From NCBI RefSeq assembly GCF_003403035.1, contig NZ_QURN01000023.1:1-35096 (forward strand): a stretch of DNA of 35,096 bases, written 5' to 3'. The position numbers and the translations under genes were made by a program. This DNA comes from Mesorhizobium denitrificans. GTDB lineage: Bacteria > Pseudomonadota > Alphaproteobacteria > Rhizobiales > Rhizobiaceae. The notes beneath the pieces were generated by a model. That model had not been told where the DNA came from, made no database searches, and saw only the letters and a list, made by a program, of their open reading frames with translations. Shown in pieces: positions 35,004 to 35,096 of the stretch (positions within the stretch are counted from its first letter, which is position 1; each line of letters opens with the position of its first letter).

Positions 35004-35096
35004 TGTCAATGACCGTGGAATTGGGACCCCGTATTTTCGCGCAAAAGGGACCCCTGTTTAGGGGCGTTGAAGGGCACGCCGATTAGCGCCCGGTCA
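35004..35096 (+). mobile_element. Probable left end of an IS21-family insertion sequence (truncated by the window)
   Basis: Starting at TGTCAATGACCGTGG, the octamer GGGACCCC occurs at 35023-35030 and again at 35047-35054, joined by an A/T-rich stretch. IS21-family elements start with TGT/TGA-type ends and carry repeated transposase sites of this form in the first 100 bp. No transposase frame is included, so family assignment rests on the terminal pattern only. Confidence 0.5.

Overview
The window looks like a chromosomal contig from an alphaproteobacterium of the Rhizobiales. I judge it closest to the Ochrobactrum/Brucella group from the gene families and style, but the genus is inferred and not proven by any marker. 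Most intact genes have convincing starts and tight spacing. No rRNA, tRNA or CRISPR array was seen.

Region 1 (1-17 kb) is a surface and secretion region with a small carbohydrate cassette inside it. It opens inside a very long secreted repeat protein (cadherin/VCBS-type repeats) that carries two almost identical 1.4-kb segments. Next come an AGE-family sugar epimerase/isomerase, a small exported protein, an RpiR-type regulator and a divergent Gfo/Idh/MocA sugar dehydrogenase. A BapA-like adhesin follows, with an N-terminal retention-type domain and four Ig-like repeats. Then comes a complete type I secretion set: a TolC-like lipoprotein, a LapB-like ABC exporter and an HlyD/LapC-like adaptor. 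A decayed membrane-protein remnant lies after it.

Region 2 (17.3-26.9 kb) holds an OmpA-type lipoprotein, a fatty acid hydroxylase/sterol desaturase-family protein and a compact sugar-use locus. In that locus a gluconolactonase-like gene (SMP-30) and a LacI-type regulator are transcribed leftward. A periplasmic sugar-binding protein, a double-domain ABC ATPase, two permeases and a gluconokinase are transcribed rightward. Two LacI-type operator palindromes sit in the divergent promoter about 106 bp apart. The likely logic is uptake of a sugar, oxidation to a lactone by a dehydrogenase encoded elsewhere, lactone opening by SMP-30, and phosphorylation of the aldonate by the kinase.

Region 3 (26.9-35.1 kb) reads as richer in G+C and more mixed. 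It contains a broken small gene, a DUF2478 protein, a lone cytochrome c oxidase subunit I with a Tim44-like membrane protein, a 5-formyltetrahydrofolate cyclo-ligase-like gene divergent from a LysR regulator, and a 45-residue membrane protein. An ECF sigma factor then appears to control itself and a downstream pair (DUF4142 protein and cupredoxin) through two matching promoters. selD follows, and the last about 90 bp look like the end of an IS21-type insertion sequence.

The least explained items are the ECF sigma/DUF4142/cupredoxin regulon, the paired LacI operators, the 45-residue membrane protein, the amber-interrupted small gene, and the way the adhesin genes are split and shortened around the secretion system.
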